From: Semisulcospira habei
Taxonomy: Eukaryota > Mollusca > Gastropoda > Semisulcospiridae
Reading direction: 5' to 3'
Length of the DNA stretch: 64,000 bases
Assembly: GCA_036245525.1 (NCBI GenBank)
Contig: BTPG01000004.1
Coordinates: forward strand, 214,853,057 to 214,917,056
The notes below the pieces were generated by a model, which was not told the origin of the DNA, ran no database searches, and was given only the letters and a program-made list of their open reading frames with translations. The translations under genes were made by a program, and so were the position numbers. Below are positions 52,100 through 62,300 of this stretch, piece by piece (position 1 is the stretch's first letter; each line of letters starts with the position of its first letter).

Positions 52100-53152
52100 G
52101 CCTGCCGCTAGTCATGAGCCCTGAGCTGGTGTACAAGAACAGCGCCTACCTGCGTGAGGTGCTGGGCGACTTCCTGTCCTGGCTGGCCCTGGACCATGAC
52201 ATGCTACTTCTGCCAAAAGCGCAGCGTGACAGCATCATCTCCGCAAAACTTCACGCCACTGAACGCGGCCTCCTAGCCGCCGCTTCCAGCCATAGCCGCC
52301 TAGGCCAGGAGATCATGCTTGCAGATAAGCACAGCCCCTTGAGAGAAGACTACCCAAGCTTACTGAAGGACAGTTACTTTAAGTTTAACCCCTTTGTGCA
52401 CGCCACCGCCGGTGCTGTAAACAGCACCGTCGGCTGCGCGCAAAAAGGGGTTAATCTGACGGACAACAGCCTGGAGATGCCTAAATATGGCGAGAAGGAG
52501 ACAGACTCGCTGGGAAGTCTGAAATCCAGGTTCGCTTTTGACAGAGAAAGAGAACGAGCTGTGGAAAGAATGCGACTTCGCGAGAAACACGTGGCGTCTT
52601 CTGATGGGTTTCCTGGGCCGATACACGCCAACAAGTCCGGCGTGGCTGATCACAGGAGGCTGATGCTGCCGCCCACGCCGGCGGTGCCCCACCCCCTCAT
52701 TCCCTCCCCTCCTCACGACTTCGGACGACGCGAAGACTTCCCCATGTGCGCCTGCTCGCGCTGCGTTCCCAGGGACACCAAGCTGAGTCCAGCGTCCTCT
52801 CAAGGTCAGTCCATCTCGCCCCACCAGCCCAGCTCTCCGGACCGCATCCGCGACGCATTTTACTCCACTCCCTTCTCCAACCCTTACAGCCCCTCCCTGG
52901 GCAAAGTTTCGCCCCTGCAGGGCCCCAGTAGCCATAGCAGCGGCTTAAGCAACGCCAGCAACCGGAGCTCGCCGTCTGAGAGCAAGGAGAGGAACTTTCA
53001 CTGTCGAGAGTGCGGCAAGAGCTTCAAGCGGTCCTCCACGCTGTCCACACACATGCTGATCCACTCGGACACCCGGCCTTACCCGTGCCCGTACTGCGGC
53101 AAGAGGTTTCACCAGAAGTCCGACATGAAGAAACACACCTACATCCACACAG
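52100..53152 (+). CDS. gfi1: Gfi1/Senseless-family zinc-finger repressor, exon 2 (linker and C2H2 fingers 1-2)
   Basis: Acceptor GCGTGCAG at 52092-52099; donor ACACAG|GTACCT at 53153; phase 1 at both ends. Codes residues 35-386. Residues 35-330 are a low-similarity linker rich in Ser, Pro and His. Residues about 131-152 come from an inserted TTAA element. Finger 1 has Cys336, Cys339, His352 and His356, reading [18 protein letters not shown]. Finger 2 has Cys364, Cys367, His380 and His384, reading [18 protein letters not shown]. Spacing, linkers and finger sequence match the DNA-binding fingers of vertebrate Gfi1/Gfi1b and fly Senseless, which bind AATC-core sites and act as repressors in sensory and blood lineages. 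The ATG at 52114 is probably internal, because the phase joins upstream to the SNAG exon. Confidence 0.96.
52385..52454. mobile_element. TTAA element family E inside the coding exon
   Basis: TTAACCCCTTTGTGCACGCC to GCGCAAAAAGGGGTTAA, 70 bp including both TTAA, with inner arms GGTGCTGT and ACAGCACC. The net insert is 66 bp, i.e. 22 codons, in frame and without a stop. Removing one TTAA plus the element leaves FNLTD in frame. Same family and length as 23139-23208. Confidence 0.85.
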
Positions 53153-53215
53153 GTACCTTCTTCCAGCTAGGTCGCCCTCAGTTTGCAAAAGACAGCAACT
53201 GGACCCAAAATAGGC

Positions 53216-53295
53216 TTAACTCATTGGAGACGTGTCGCCTCCGGATACGCGACATAAGCCGCGTATCCGGAGGCGGCACGCCTCGAATGAGTTAA
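53216..53295. mobile_element. TTAA foldback family D, complete
   Basis: TTAACTCATTGGAGACGTGTC to GGCACGCCTCGAATGAGTTAA. Stem CGCCTCCGGATACGCG and complement. It lies 64 bp inside intron 2. Confidence 0.9.
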
Positions 53296-53416
53296 AGAAC
53301 ACATGACTTACAAGAGACATAAATCCTCATGAGCCCCCGCGACTGCGGGGGCTCATGAGGATTTATGTCTCTTGTAAATGGCTAGCATACTCCTTTCCCG
53401 GAAACTTAATGGGTTA
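53292..53416. mobile_element. TTAA foldback family A, sharing TTAA with family D
   Basis: Core 53311-53374 CAAGAGACATAAATCCTCATG and complement. Right end TTAATGGGTTAA. The left limit is the right TTAA of family D. Confidence 0.82.
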
Positions 53417-53429
53417 AAGGAATTGTCCG

Positions 53430-53686
<257 letters not shown>

Positions 53687-53701
53687 TAAGTCAGTTTTTG
53701 T

Positions 53702-53845
53702 GGGGCGGTCCGTGGCGCAGTGGTTAAAGCAGCTGCCACCAATGCTAAAGGCTCGAGGTTTGATACCCGCTTCCGGCATCGGACTTTTTTCCTCTAGAAG
53801 TGTAGTAGGTGTCATCGTTGTTTCGAGCGGACCGTCGATGTTTCT
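53702..53845 (+). mobile_element. tRNA-derived SINE2
   Basis: GGGCGGTCCGTGGCGCAGTGG (A-box), CCACCAATGCTAAAGGC, GAGGTTTGATACCCGC (B-box), then TTTCGAGCGGACCGTCGATG. Matches 38208-38340. Confidence 0.75.
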
Positions 53846-53859
53846 ATTTCCGGGTACTC

Positions 53860-55105
53860 CGGCTCTCTCCCCCCCCCCCCCCACCCCACCCTTCCTCCCA
53901 TCTCCCCTTTGATACTGTTTTCAGGCTCTCCGGCTCTTCCCCCCCCCCCCCCTTTTTCCCATCTCCACTTTGATACTGGTTTCAGGCTGCCCGCCTCTTT
54001 CCCCCCCCCCCCTTTCTTCCATTTCCACTTTGATACTGGTTTCAGGCTCTCCGGCTCTTCCCCCCCCCCCCCTCCCTTTTCTCCCATCTCCACTTTGATA
54101 CTGGTTTCAGGCTGTCCGGCTCTTCCCCCCCCCCCCTTTCTCCCATCTCCACTTTGATACTGGTTTCAGGCTCTCCTGCTCTTCCCCCTCCCCCACCCTT
54201 TCTCCCATCTCCACTTTGATACTGGTTTCAGGCTCTCCGGCTCCCCCCCCCCCCCCCCCCCCCGCCAACTTTCTCCCATCTCTACTTTGTTACTGGCTTA
54301 AGGCTCTCCGGCTCTGACCCCCCCCCCCTTTCTCCCATCTCCACGTTGATACTGGTTTCAGACTCTCCGGCTGCCCCCCCCCCCCCCACCCTTTCTCCCA
54401 TCTCCACTTTGATACTGGTTTCAGGCTGTCCGGCTCCCCCCCCCCCTTTTCCCATCTCCACTTTGATACTGGTTTCAGACTCTCCGGCTCTTTCCCCCCC
54501 CCCCCCCACCCTTTCTCCCATCTCCACTTTGATACTGGTTTCAGGCTGTCTGGCTCCCCCCCCCCCCCCCCACCTTTTCCCATCTCCATTTTGATACTGG
54601 TTTCAGACTCTCCGGCTCCCCCCCCCCCTTTCTCCCATCTCCACTTTGATACTGGTTTCAGGCTGTCCGGTTCTTCTCCCTCCCCCCCCCCTTTCTCCCA
54701 TCTCCACTTTGATACTGGTTTCAGGCTCTCCGACTCCCCCCCCCCCTGCCCCACCTTTTCCCATCTCCACTTTGATACTGGTTTCAGGCTCTCCGGCTCT
54801 TCTCCCCCCCCCCCCCCCCCCTCCTTTCTGCCATCTCCACTTTGACACTGGTTTCAGGCTCTCCGGCTCTTCCCCCCCCCCCCTTTCTTCCATCTCCACT
54901 TTGATACTGGTTTCAGGCTCTCCGGCTCTTCTCCCCCACCCCCCTTTCTTCCATTTCCACTTTGATACTGGTTTCAGGCTCTCCTGCTCTTCCCTCCCCC
55001 CCCCCTTCTCCCATCTCCACTTTGATACTGGTTTCAGGCACTCCGGCTCTTCCCCCCCCCCCTCCCTTCCCCACATCCCCTTCTTCCCCTCTCAACGTTG
55101 ATACT
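53860..55105. repeat. Minisatellite of about 60 bp, 20 copies, splice-acceptor-like
   Basis: Unit CTCTTCCCCCCCC, then CTTTCTCCCATCTCCACTTT and GATACTGGTTTCAGGCTCTCCGG. The C-run varies from 7 to 21. Each unit offers a pyrimidine tract and TTTCAG|G, like a 3' splice site, upstream of the real acceptor at 55439. On the minus strand each unit has a long G-run. Open frames across it are artefacts. Confidence 0.95.
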
Positions 55106-55189
55106 GGCTTGAGGCCACTTTAAAAAATTCAAATGCAAGCGATCAAAATGTCCGAAACCTCATTAGCTGAGCTGATCCTTTGCACCAAC

Positions 55190-55345
55190 TGGATGTCGTG
55201 TGTTTGTCTTGTAGTTGTCCTGTGTTTGTCTTGTAGTTGTACTGTGTTTGTCTTGTAGTTTTACTGTGTGCTGTAGTTGTACTGCGTCTGTAGTTGTACT
55301 GTGTTTGTCTTGTAGTTGTACTGGCTGTCTTGTTTGTCTGTGTTT
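55190..55345. repeat. Minisatellite of about 23 bp, about 7 copies
   Basis: Unit TGTGTTTGTCTTGTAGTTGTAC with shortened variants. It directly precedes exon 3. Confidence 0.85.
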
Positions 55346-55439
55346 GTCTTCAGACTGAATACTCTTCAGAGTGAATGCGTGTTTCGCGTGAGTGTGCATA
55401 ATGGGTCAGTTCGCTGATTGGATCGTTTTCTTTTTTCAG

Positions 55440-55615
55440 GGGAGAAGCCGCATAAATGTACAATTTGTGGCAAAGCCTTCAGCCAGTCGTCCAACCTCAT
55501 CACACACAGCCGCAAACACACGGGGTACAAGCCGTTCCCATGCACCAAATGCGGCCGAGCCTTCCAGAGAAAAGTTGACCTCCGAAGGCACGTGGAGCTC
55601 AGCAACCACTTCTGA
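55440..55615 (+). CDS. gfi1: Gfi1/Senseless-family zinc-finger repressor, exon 3 (fingers 3-4, stop)
   Basis: Acceptor TTTTCTTTTTTCAG|G at 55438-55439. Joined to exon 2 the split codon gives Gly and the canonical linker TGEKPHKC. Codes residues 386-443. Finger 3: Cys392, Cys395, His408, His412, reading [18 protein letters not shown]. Finger 4: Cys420, Cys423, His436, His442, reading [20 protein letters not shown] with a longer His-His spacing. The TGA is at 55613-55615. Four fingers correspond to Senseless and to the last four of the six fingers of vertebrate Gfi1; fingers 3-5 of Gfi1 make the sequence-specific contacts. An AATAAA lies only 8 bp past the stop, so the real poly(A) site may be elsewhere. 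Confidence 0.96.
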
Positions 55616-56110
55616 TTGGTGAAATAAACTCCACGTGACTCAACACTGAAAATCTTTTAATTGATGGAAGAAACACCACGTGACTTAACGAAAAATGTTG
55701 ATTGTTGGCAGCAACAGCCGGTCACCAATCACGACTCGTTTGTCCAGTAACATGGACCTGAGACAAGAGTTGTGATAAATGTCCGGATGTCGCGTAAGCG
55801 CTATGGCCGCTTGCGATTGGAGAGAGAACACCACGTGATGACTTGGAAAAAAGAGTTGTGATTGGTGACCACCTGTCACGGAAGCTCTATGGCTGCTTGC
55901 GATTAATGAGAGTAACACGTGACTTGAGAATGCATTTGTGATTGGTGACGACTGTCGCGCAAGTTCGCGTGTGTTCAGTTATCGCTTGCCACTTCAGGCA
56001 GAACAAAACGTGACTGTGTTTATAATTAGTGTGCTGTGCTTTGAAGAACACCGCGTGAGAACATTAACAGATCGTAAATGGTGGAAGAACGCCACGTGTC
56101 TAGAAAGCTG
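55616..56110 (+). promoter_or_regulatory. Degenerate repeat with five CACGTG E-boxes and CCAAT-type motifs
   Basis: CACGTG at 55632, 55677, 55832, 55916 and 56093. Near them GATTGGTGAC/GATTGG and GCTATGGC-GCTTGCGATT recur. The pattern suggests an old tandem repeat of about 80-95 bp in the 3' UTR or just downstream. Whether it regulates anything is unknown. Confidence 0.35.
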
Positions 56111-56278
56111 AATTATGATTGGCTGGGTATAGTCTATAAATACAAAACACTACATGAATCCAGTGGCACTAACTGGTTCCAAAAAAAATTGATTTCGGTA
56201 TCACGTCTGGATGAGGACTGCCTGTTTTTGTTGTTTGTTTGGGGTTTTTTTTAATAGCTGTGCAACGTGATGCTGACT
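56111..56278. other. No recognised feature
   Basis: Unassigned flank sequence. Confidence 0.3.
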
Positions 56279-56329
56279 CGTACTAGGCGCCCTGCATCAA
56301 TAGATGCGGGGCGCTTGTAAATGCGTTAA
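56279..56329. mobile_element. TTAA foldback family F, short copy
   Basis: CTAGGCGCCCTGCATCAATAG pairs with GATGCGGGGCGCTTG; right end ATGCGTTAA. The inner hairpin of 44248-44347 is missing. Confidence 0.7.
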
Positions 56330-56461
56330 TATCAACTCTGAACGACAGTAACCAAGAGAAGGCTGGGGCAGGAAGTCCGCTCATGAAGACTTTCTTGAAC
56401 GACAATGGAATTCTCGCTTTTCACAAAAACGGATTTCACTGTCTTTGCAGATAGCGCGTTA

Positions 56462-56675
56462 TTAACCAATATGGCCCCGAGTCCCTACAGCAGGAGATGG
56501 ATTGACCTTGATAATTCAAGGGTAGTGCCAGATGAGCTTGGCGCCTGAAGGCGCCAAGCTCACCTGGCATTACCCTTGAATTATCATGATCAATCCATCT
56601 CCTACAGCTGGTACAAAGTCATTAGGCAACACCTCCAAAATTGGAGAAATGGGCCCTTGGGGCTGAAAGGGGTAA
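56462..56675. mobile_element. TTAA foldback family B
   Basis: TTAACCAATATGGCCCCGAG to GGCTGAAAGGGGTAA. Full stem, loop GGCGCCTGAAGGCGCC. Confidence 0.9.
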
Positions 56676-56739
56676 GCAAGACACTATGTGATTCCATTGA
56701 TTGTGTCCGGTCAGAAAATGAAGGTGAATGCAGCTTGAT

Positions 56740-56954
56740 TTGACCCATTCTACCCCAAGGCCGCTTTTCCCGACATTCGGAGGTGACACACAACGACTGT
56801 GTTCATGTTGCAGGAGTTGAACCGACCATGATAATTCAAGGGTAGTGCCAGATTACCTTGGCGCCGGAGGGGCAGACAGTCAATCTGACACTATCCTTAA
56901 ATTATCATGGTCGATCCATCTCCTGTTGTAGTGCTTCGGGGCTAAATGGGTTAG
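56740..56954. mobile_element. TTAA foldback family B, diverged
   Basis: TTGACCCATTCTACCCCAAGG to GGGCTAAATGGGTTAG. The right inner arm is damaged (GGCGCCGGAGGGGCAGACAG). Confidence 0.85.
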
Positions 56955-57036
56955 CCTACCATTGGATGTAGACGGCAGTTCTGTTCTCAGTGACGGTGGC
57001 TGCGTGTACCAAGGGAATGCATGGCGCACAAAGCTT

Positions 57037-57399
<363 letters not shown>

Positions 57400-57467
57400 A
57401 ATAGACATAAATCATTATCTACCCGCCACAGATGCTGCGACTAATAGGGATTTATGGTTGTTGCAGA
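57400..57467. mobile_element. Family A core remnant
   Basis: GCAATAGACATAAATCATTA and ATAGGGATTTATGGTTGTTGC keep the outer pairing only. Confidence 0.5.
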
Positions 57468-57614
57468 ATGACGTAATTTACAGAAGAAATACCCACAGAT
57501 CTTTTTTTTTTAAATGCTCTTCTCTTCAGGGAATAGAAAAGTTACGTTTAGGTCCAACGACTCCCAACTACAAATCACAGCGAAATCATGGCGGATAGTA
57601 ACCAGCTTGCAACG

Positions 57615-57723
57615 TAAGCAAAACAACACTCCAAACATTTCCAAGAGGCATAGATCCTCATGAGCCCGGAGGGCTCATGAGGATCTATGCCTCTTGGAAA
57701 TGTTTGGGGTGTTGTCTTTGCTT
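57615..57723. mobile_element. TTAA-type foldback A', longest stem
   Basis: AGCAAAACAACACTCC, ATTTCCAAGAGGCATAGATC, centre AGCCCGGAGGGCT, then GGAAATGTTTGGGGTGTTGT. Stem of about 50 bp with a minimal loop. Confidence 0.9.
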
Positions 57724-57879
57724 TTGGTAGAAGCTGTTTATCCGCCATGACTTGGAGTCGCTCCTTGCAAACAAAACCTCACTGATGTTGTTTTCTAAAT
57801 TATAATGCGTACCATGTCGTGTTTCCACTGTCTTCCATGCGAATTGCTCTTCGTCAAACCATTTTAAACTTTAGCTGTT

Positions 57880-57963
57880 AGCTTTGGCTGTTGGTAGCGC
57901 TGTTTGTAAACTTAGCGATGATTGGTGCATGAATCATGGCGACATAAAGCGCTACCGACAGCA
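57880..57963. mobile_element. TTAA foldback family C, diverged
   Basis: GCTTTGGCTGTTGGTAGCGC with GCGCTACCGACAGCAGCG; middle decayed. It adjoins element T. Confidence 0.7.
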
Positions 57964-57964
57964 G

Positions 57965-58295
57965 CGCGATAGCGGTGGCGACAGCGACATGAATGGAGAA
58001 CATAGAAATAAAGGAGTGTTTCCATATACGCGGCAGCGGCAGCGGCGCCATTGCGGTGCGAAAGGCGACAGTGGCGTGACAAAATTTTATCGCCCTATGA
58101 AAGCGATTCAACGGCAATTGAGCCGCGATTTCGCGACAACAAGTCCATAAGTCACAACATTTCTAAATAACTTAAATAGAGGCGCTATGCCGCATGTCGC
58201 GCCGCTATATGGAAACACACAAAGCGATTTTCCGTGCGCTGCTCAGCTATTTTTGTGCTGTGACACCTACCGCGGCGCTGTCGCGACGCCGTAGA
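57965..58295. mobile_element. TIR element T, second copy
   Basis: AATAAAGGAGTGTTTCCATAT and GCCGCTATATGGAAACACAC form an inner inverted pair (58010-58220). The flanks (CGCGATAGCGGTGGCGACAG; GCGGCGCTGTCGCGAC) form an outer pair. Same words as 45474-45860. Confidence 0.75.
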
Positions 58296-58335
58296 CTATC
58301 GATGCAGTCTGATTTCAGCTAAAGTATTTTACAGC

Positions 58336-58416
58336 TTCACTCCTCCGAAACGAGCCGCATCCAGATACACGGCATGATGCCGCGTATCCGGACACGACGC
58401 GTCTCGAAGGAGTTAA
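58336..58416. mobile_element. TTAA foldback family D
   Basis: CACTCCTCCGAAACGAGCCG to GACGCGTCTCGAAGGAGTTAA. Stem CATCCAGATACACGGCAT with CCGCGTATCCGG. Confidence 0.82.
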
Positions 58417-58569
58417 TTCAGTTTGGTTTTTGTATCTTGCAAACAAATAATGTCTTCATGTACATATGTCTCAAATGGCCACGCGGGTTTCCGTAGCAAC
58501 GATACATGTATTATCTATTTCAATCACAGATACCCGCAAACATATTGCACTCTCTGTTTCAAACTATGT

Positions 58570-58760
58570 AGCTCTGGTGTTGGAATCCCCAAACTTGGGA
58601 GTTTTTCGCTGAACACTACACTACCACAGCTCAAGGCGATAGATCGGGCATAACAGTTCAAGGGTGGTGGCAGATCAGCTTGGCGCCTGTAGGCGCCAAG
58701 CTAATCTGCCACCACCCTTGAACTATCATGGTCCATCTGCTCGTGTCACGGTTGAGTGGA
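58570..58760. mobile_element. TTAA foldback family B, ends decayed
   Basis: Stem 58648-58731: TAACAGTTCAAGGGTGGTGG and complement, loop GGCGCCTGTAGGCGCC. The ends have no TTAA. Confidence 0.8.
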
Positions 58761-59118
58761 ATCTTTTATTTAGATCACTGTAAACTTGTCTTTTTGTTTG
58801 TCGCTGTTGTTACACCCCAGCCATTTCGACGCCCCAAACGTCGTCAATCTCGCCCCCAAAACAAACCGGAAGTCTCGTGTCAGACTTGCAAATGGCCGCA
58901 CCTGTTATATGGTTTGCTTGGGTAATTCGTCAGACAGCTCAAAGTATTCCTCCATTTTTTTAAACTTTATTTTATTTTTTAAACTGTGGATTACGCGTTG
59001 TGACGTGTGTTGACGCTGAGGTTTGTATGATCCTATGTATTTGTGAACTTTGTCCTTATCAATATATGTTACTGCGTAAGTTCAAATCACTATCTGAAAG
59101 AAGCGCTATATGCATACA

Positions 59119-59120
<2 letters not shown>
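58761..59120. other. No recognised gene
   Basis: Nothing recognised. Confidence 0.35.
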
Positions 59121-59177
<57 letters not shown>

Positions 59178-59390
59178 GCGTATCATTTTATTATATTTTT
59201 GGTTTAGTAGTAGTAGTAGTAGTAGTATCATTATCATTATTATTATAATTATTGTCTTGTTATTATTGTATTATAATTATTATTATTATCATTATTTATT
59301 ATCATTATTATTATCATTATTGTATTGCTATTATTGTTATTGTTGTTATTATTATTATTATTATTATTATTGGTATTTTTATATTATTAT
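59121..59390. repeat. (ATT)n, (GTA)n and ATT/ATC mixed microsatellites
   Basis: About 18 ATT repeats, then TAG triplets, then imperfect ATT/ATC. Confidence 0.9.
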
Positions 59391-59763
59391 TACAACATAA
59401 AATAGTTGTGTACAAAAAAATAGTCCAACAGCGGAGTTTGTAACACTTAGAGATGACTGAACAATTAGCAACTTAGATCCAAATACTTCGTTGACTGTCA
59501 CAGTTGGATCTATGTTTCACAAGGGGAATTACTCTGTTGCGAGACTTGAGGAATGCTTGGCCGTGGAAACGCTTGGGGTGGAGCAGCCATCTTTTGACGT
59601 GCGTGTATCCGTTTTGTGTCAAGTGTAATATGCATGCTTACAATAATGATCTTGTTCAATGATGAATCTCCACATAGCTATTTCAAGCGGCCTGCACCAG
59701 GCAGTGAAGGGTTAATACTTCGTTGTACCCTCTTTATAAATAAGCTTAATATATGTCACACTG
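59391..59763. other. No recognised gene; family K scrap
   Basis: CACAAGGGGAATTACTCTG near 59517 resembles family K (CCAAGGGGAATTACTCAGCG). Confidence 0.4.
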
Positions 59764-60025
59764 TACTGACGAGCAAAAGAAATGCGACATATTTGGAATC
59801 ATCGGAAACACTTTAGTGTGTGATGTAAACACTTTAGTGTGTGATGTAGAGGACACTTTAGTGTGTGATGTAGAGGACACTTTAGTGTGTGATGTAGAGG
59901 ACACTTTAGTGTATGATGTAGAGGACACTTTAGTGTGTGATGTAGAGGACACTTTAGTGTATGATGTAGAGGATACTTTAGTGTTTCCTATGATTCCAAA
60001 AATGTCGCATTTCTTTTGCTCGACA
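59764..60025. mobile_element. Family I with a 24-bp minisatellite in its loop
   Basis: TACTGACGAGCAAAAGAAATG on the left; CCAAAAATGTCGCATTTCTT then TTGCTCG on the right. The loop (59809-59990) has six to seven copies of ACTTTAGTGTGTGATGTAGA plus GGAC. The right TA end is mutated. Confidence 0.9.
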
Positions 60026-60079
60026 TGATGTAATGCTGGACAAAAGGGCTATAACCCAACTCAGGACCTTTTCTTTTTT

Positions 60080-60160
60080 GTTGCTATTTTTCTCCTCTGT
60101 GTGCGTAAGAGAGTTCCACTGACGCGCACCAAGGGCAAAGGATAGCAGAAACTCTCTGTT
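60080..60160 (-). repeat. Dispersed repeat S (inverted)
   Basis: GAGAGTTCCACTGACGCGCA then CCAAGGGCAAAGGATAGCAG; the complement of the block at 41297. Confidence 0.6.
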
Positions 60161-60169
60161 TCGCGCGCG

Positions 60170-60179
60170 TGTGCACGCG

Positions 60180-60270
<91 letters not shown>
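60170..60270. repeat. (GC)n and (CA)n microsatellite
   Basis: GCGCGCGCGCGCAC then about 42 CA repeats. Confidence 0.95.
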
Positions 60271-60275
<5 letters not shown>

Positions 60276-60631
60276 TACACAATCTCACAATAAATGCGTC
60301 ACCTGTCGCGAATACTTTAAGGTCTCGATTGGAAACAGGGCGCGGCCAGGGTTCAGTGACTTGGCAAAATCGCAATATTATTATGCCAGCGCGCGACAAC
60401 GAACAATTAAACATCACGGGCGCTTTCACTGCTCGTTCACGCAACAGCCCCATGAAAATTAATTAATTACACGCGTTTGTGGGGAATTTTTAAAAAAATG
60501 ACAGGTTTTGAAATAATGTTATTTTACCGTCCGAGAGTGCACACTCGAGTTGATTTAAACTGCATACCCACTGAGGGAAAGTTCCTCGGGCCAGCCAAGG
60601 CTTACGTCAGCCAGAGAACCTTTGCTTACTG
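60271..60631. other. No recognised gene
   Basis: Nothing recognised. Confidence 0.35.
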
Positions 60632-61335
60632 GCTAGACGCCTGCTGGTGTAGATACGTCACGCGCATAACCATGGTAAAAAGGACGCACTCTTGGTGTTT
60701 GGCTAGACGCCTGCTGGTGTAAATACGTCACGCGCATAACCATGGTAAAAAGGACGCACTCTTGGTGTTTGGCTAGACGCCTGCTGGTGTAGATACGTCA
60801 CGCGCATAACCATGGTAAAAAGGACGCACTCTTGGTGTTTGGCTAGACGCCTGCTGGTGTAGATACGTCACGCGCATAACCATGGTAAAAAGGACGCACT
60901 CTTGGTGTTTGGCTAGACGCTTGCTGGTGTAGATACGTCACGCGCATAACCATGGTAAAAAGGACGCACTCTTGGTGTTTGGTTAGACGCCTGTTGGTGT
61001 AGATATGTCATGCGCATAACCATGGTAAAAAGGACGCACTCTTGGCGTTTGGTTAGACGCCTGCTGGTGTAGATACGTCATGCGCATAACCATGGTAAAA
61101 AGGACGCACTCTTGGTGTTTGGTTAGACGCCTGCTGGTGTAGATACGTCATGCGCATAACCATGGTAAAAAGGACGCACTCTTGGTGTTTGGTTAGACAC
61201 CTGCTGGTGTAGATACGTCATGCGCATAACCATGGTAAAAAGGACGCACTCTTGGTGTTTGGTTAGACGCCTGCTGGTGTAGATACGTCATGCGCATAAC
61301 CATGGTAAAAAGGACGCACTCTTGGTGTTTGGTGC
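60632..61335. repeat. 70-bp minisatellite, 10 copies
   Basis: Unit GGCTAGACGCCTGCTGGTGT, AGATACGTCACGCGCATAAC, CATGGTAAAAAGGACGCACT, CTTGGTGTTT. Copies 1-5 carry GGCTAGAC and TCACGCGC; copies 6-10 carry GGTTAGAC and TCATGCGC. This is a clean split into two halves. Confidence 0.97.
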
Positions 61336-61369
61336 AGCGTCAATAGAGACCGGGAGTACCGCCAGACCC

Positions 61370-61650
61370 AACATTTTTTTTTAATGCTATAACAGAGTCC
61401 CTTTTGGGGAAGTTTGGAAAATCCCCCCCCCCCCCCCACTCCCCTTCCGTTGTTTGATATTTCGGCGAGTGGTGATAATATTGACACATGCGCGTACCCT
61501 CCCACCCCCCACCCCCTCACCCACTTCCCCCGTTATTTGATTTGTCTGCCACTAGAAGTAAGATCTAGCGTCGAGGAGGCCGTTTGTGTCAGGTTGTAGG
61601 TCCCAAACAAAAACTTGGATCCCCCCTCTCCCCCTCGAAGTGACTGATCC
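61370..61650. repeat. Dispersed repeat N
   Basis: ATGCTATAACAGAGTCCCTTT, C-run, CCGTTGTTTGATATTTCGGC, GAAGTAAGATCTAGCGTCGA. Same order as 2920-3250. Confidence 0.75.
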
Positions 61651-61739
61651 GCTCCTGCAGTGTATGATTATTTAAAACAAACTGCTTCATGGCGGACTTC
61701 GCCCATACAAAAGGGTTCTCTATATTGTCTTTTTTCACA

Positions 61740-61870
61740 AAAGTCGGCTCGCTCTACCCTTCTTTTCACAACCCATGCTGAGTGGGCCCACGGAACTCGG
61801 AGTTTCCATTGCCCTTTGTGCTCACCGAGGGAACTCTCCAGCGCGCATAGGATAAAAAGAACAGGACAGT
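61740..61870 (+). repeat. Dispersed repeats R/S
   Basis: CCCTTCTTTTCACAACCCATG (also 24645), then TGCCCTTTGTGCTCACCGAG and GGAACTCTCCAGCGCGCATA (also 41297). Confidence 0.55.
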
Positions 61871-61871
61871 C

Positions 61872-61900
61872 TTTAACTCATTCAGCCCCACGCAGTTCTA
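61872..61900. mobile_element. Family B left end only
   Basis: TTAACTCATTCAGCCCCACGC, truncated at once. Confidence 0.55.
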
Positions 61901-62099
61901 ACTCAGACTCAGAAAAACCTAATTATTTTGATTCGATGGAATGTGAGCTCGCGCTCTTCTCGATTTCTGTCCAGTTTTTCCAGCAGAACGGTTTGTTTAT
62001 AATTGCTGTCATCGCGTCTAATACAATGGCGGAAGGCAGTCACTGAATCAGCTCGCGCAGCTTCTTGTATGTAAGGACCAGCATAATGATAGAGGCAGG

Positions 62100-62300
62100 C
62101 AAGTCAGGATTCTCATTAGCTTTCGTATCTGCGGGCGTCATGAGGATCTATGTTTATTCCAGACAGGAGGTGTTTATCATTGAGTGTATCTAATTCAGTG
62201 TCATATTGGTCCTTTCTACAGATGAGAAAAGGCATAGATCCTCAAATGTCCGCCACGCAAGTTACAGGACCGTGACCCATGAGAATCTGTGCCTAAGTTT
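62100..62300. mobile_element. Two family A core remnants
   Basis: GCGTCATGAGGATCTATG near 62135, and AAAAGGCATAGATCCTC with GAGAATCTGTGCCTAAG near 62225-62297. Confidence 0.45.

Noticed and set aside
52360..52935. 191-codon minus-strand ORF over exon 2
   Set aside because: Antisense shadow of the GC-rich zinc-finger exon; no domain match.
53812..55101. Several Gly/Pro-rich frames with a repeated ETSIKVEMGE motif on the minus strand
   Set aside because: All lie in the 60-bp array of intron 2 and follow its unit; frame breaks occur with each change of C-run length.
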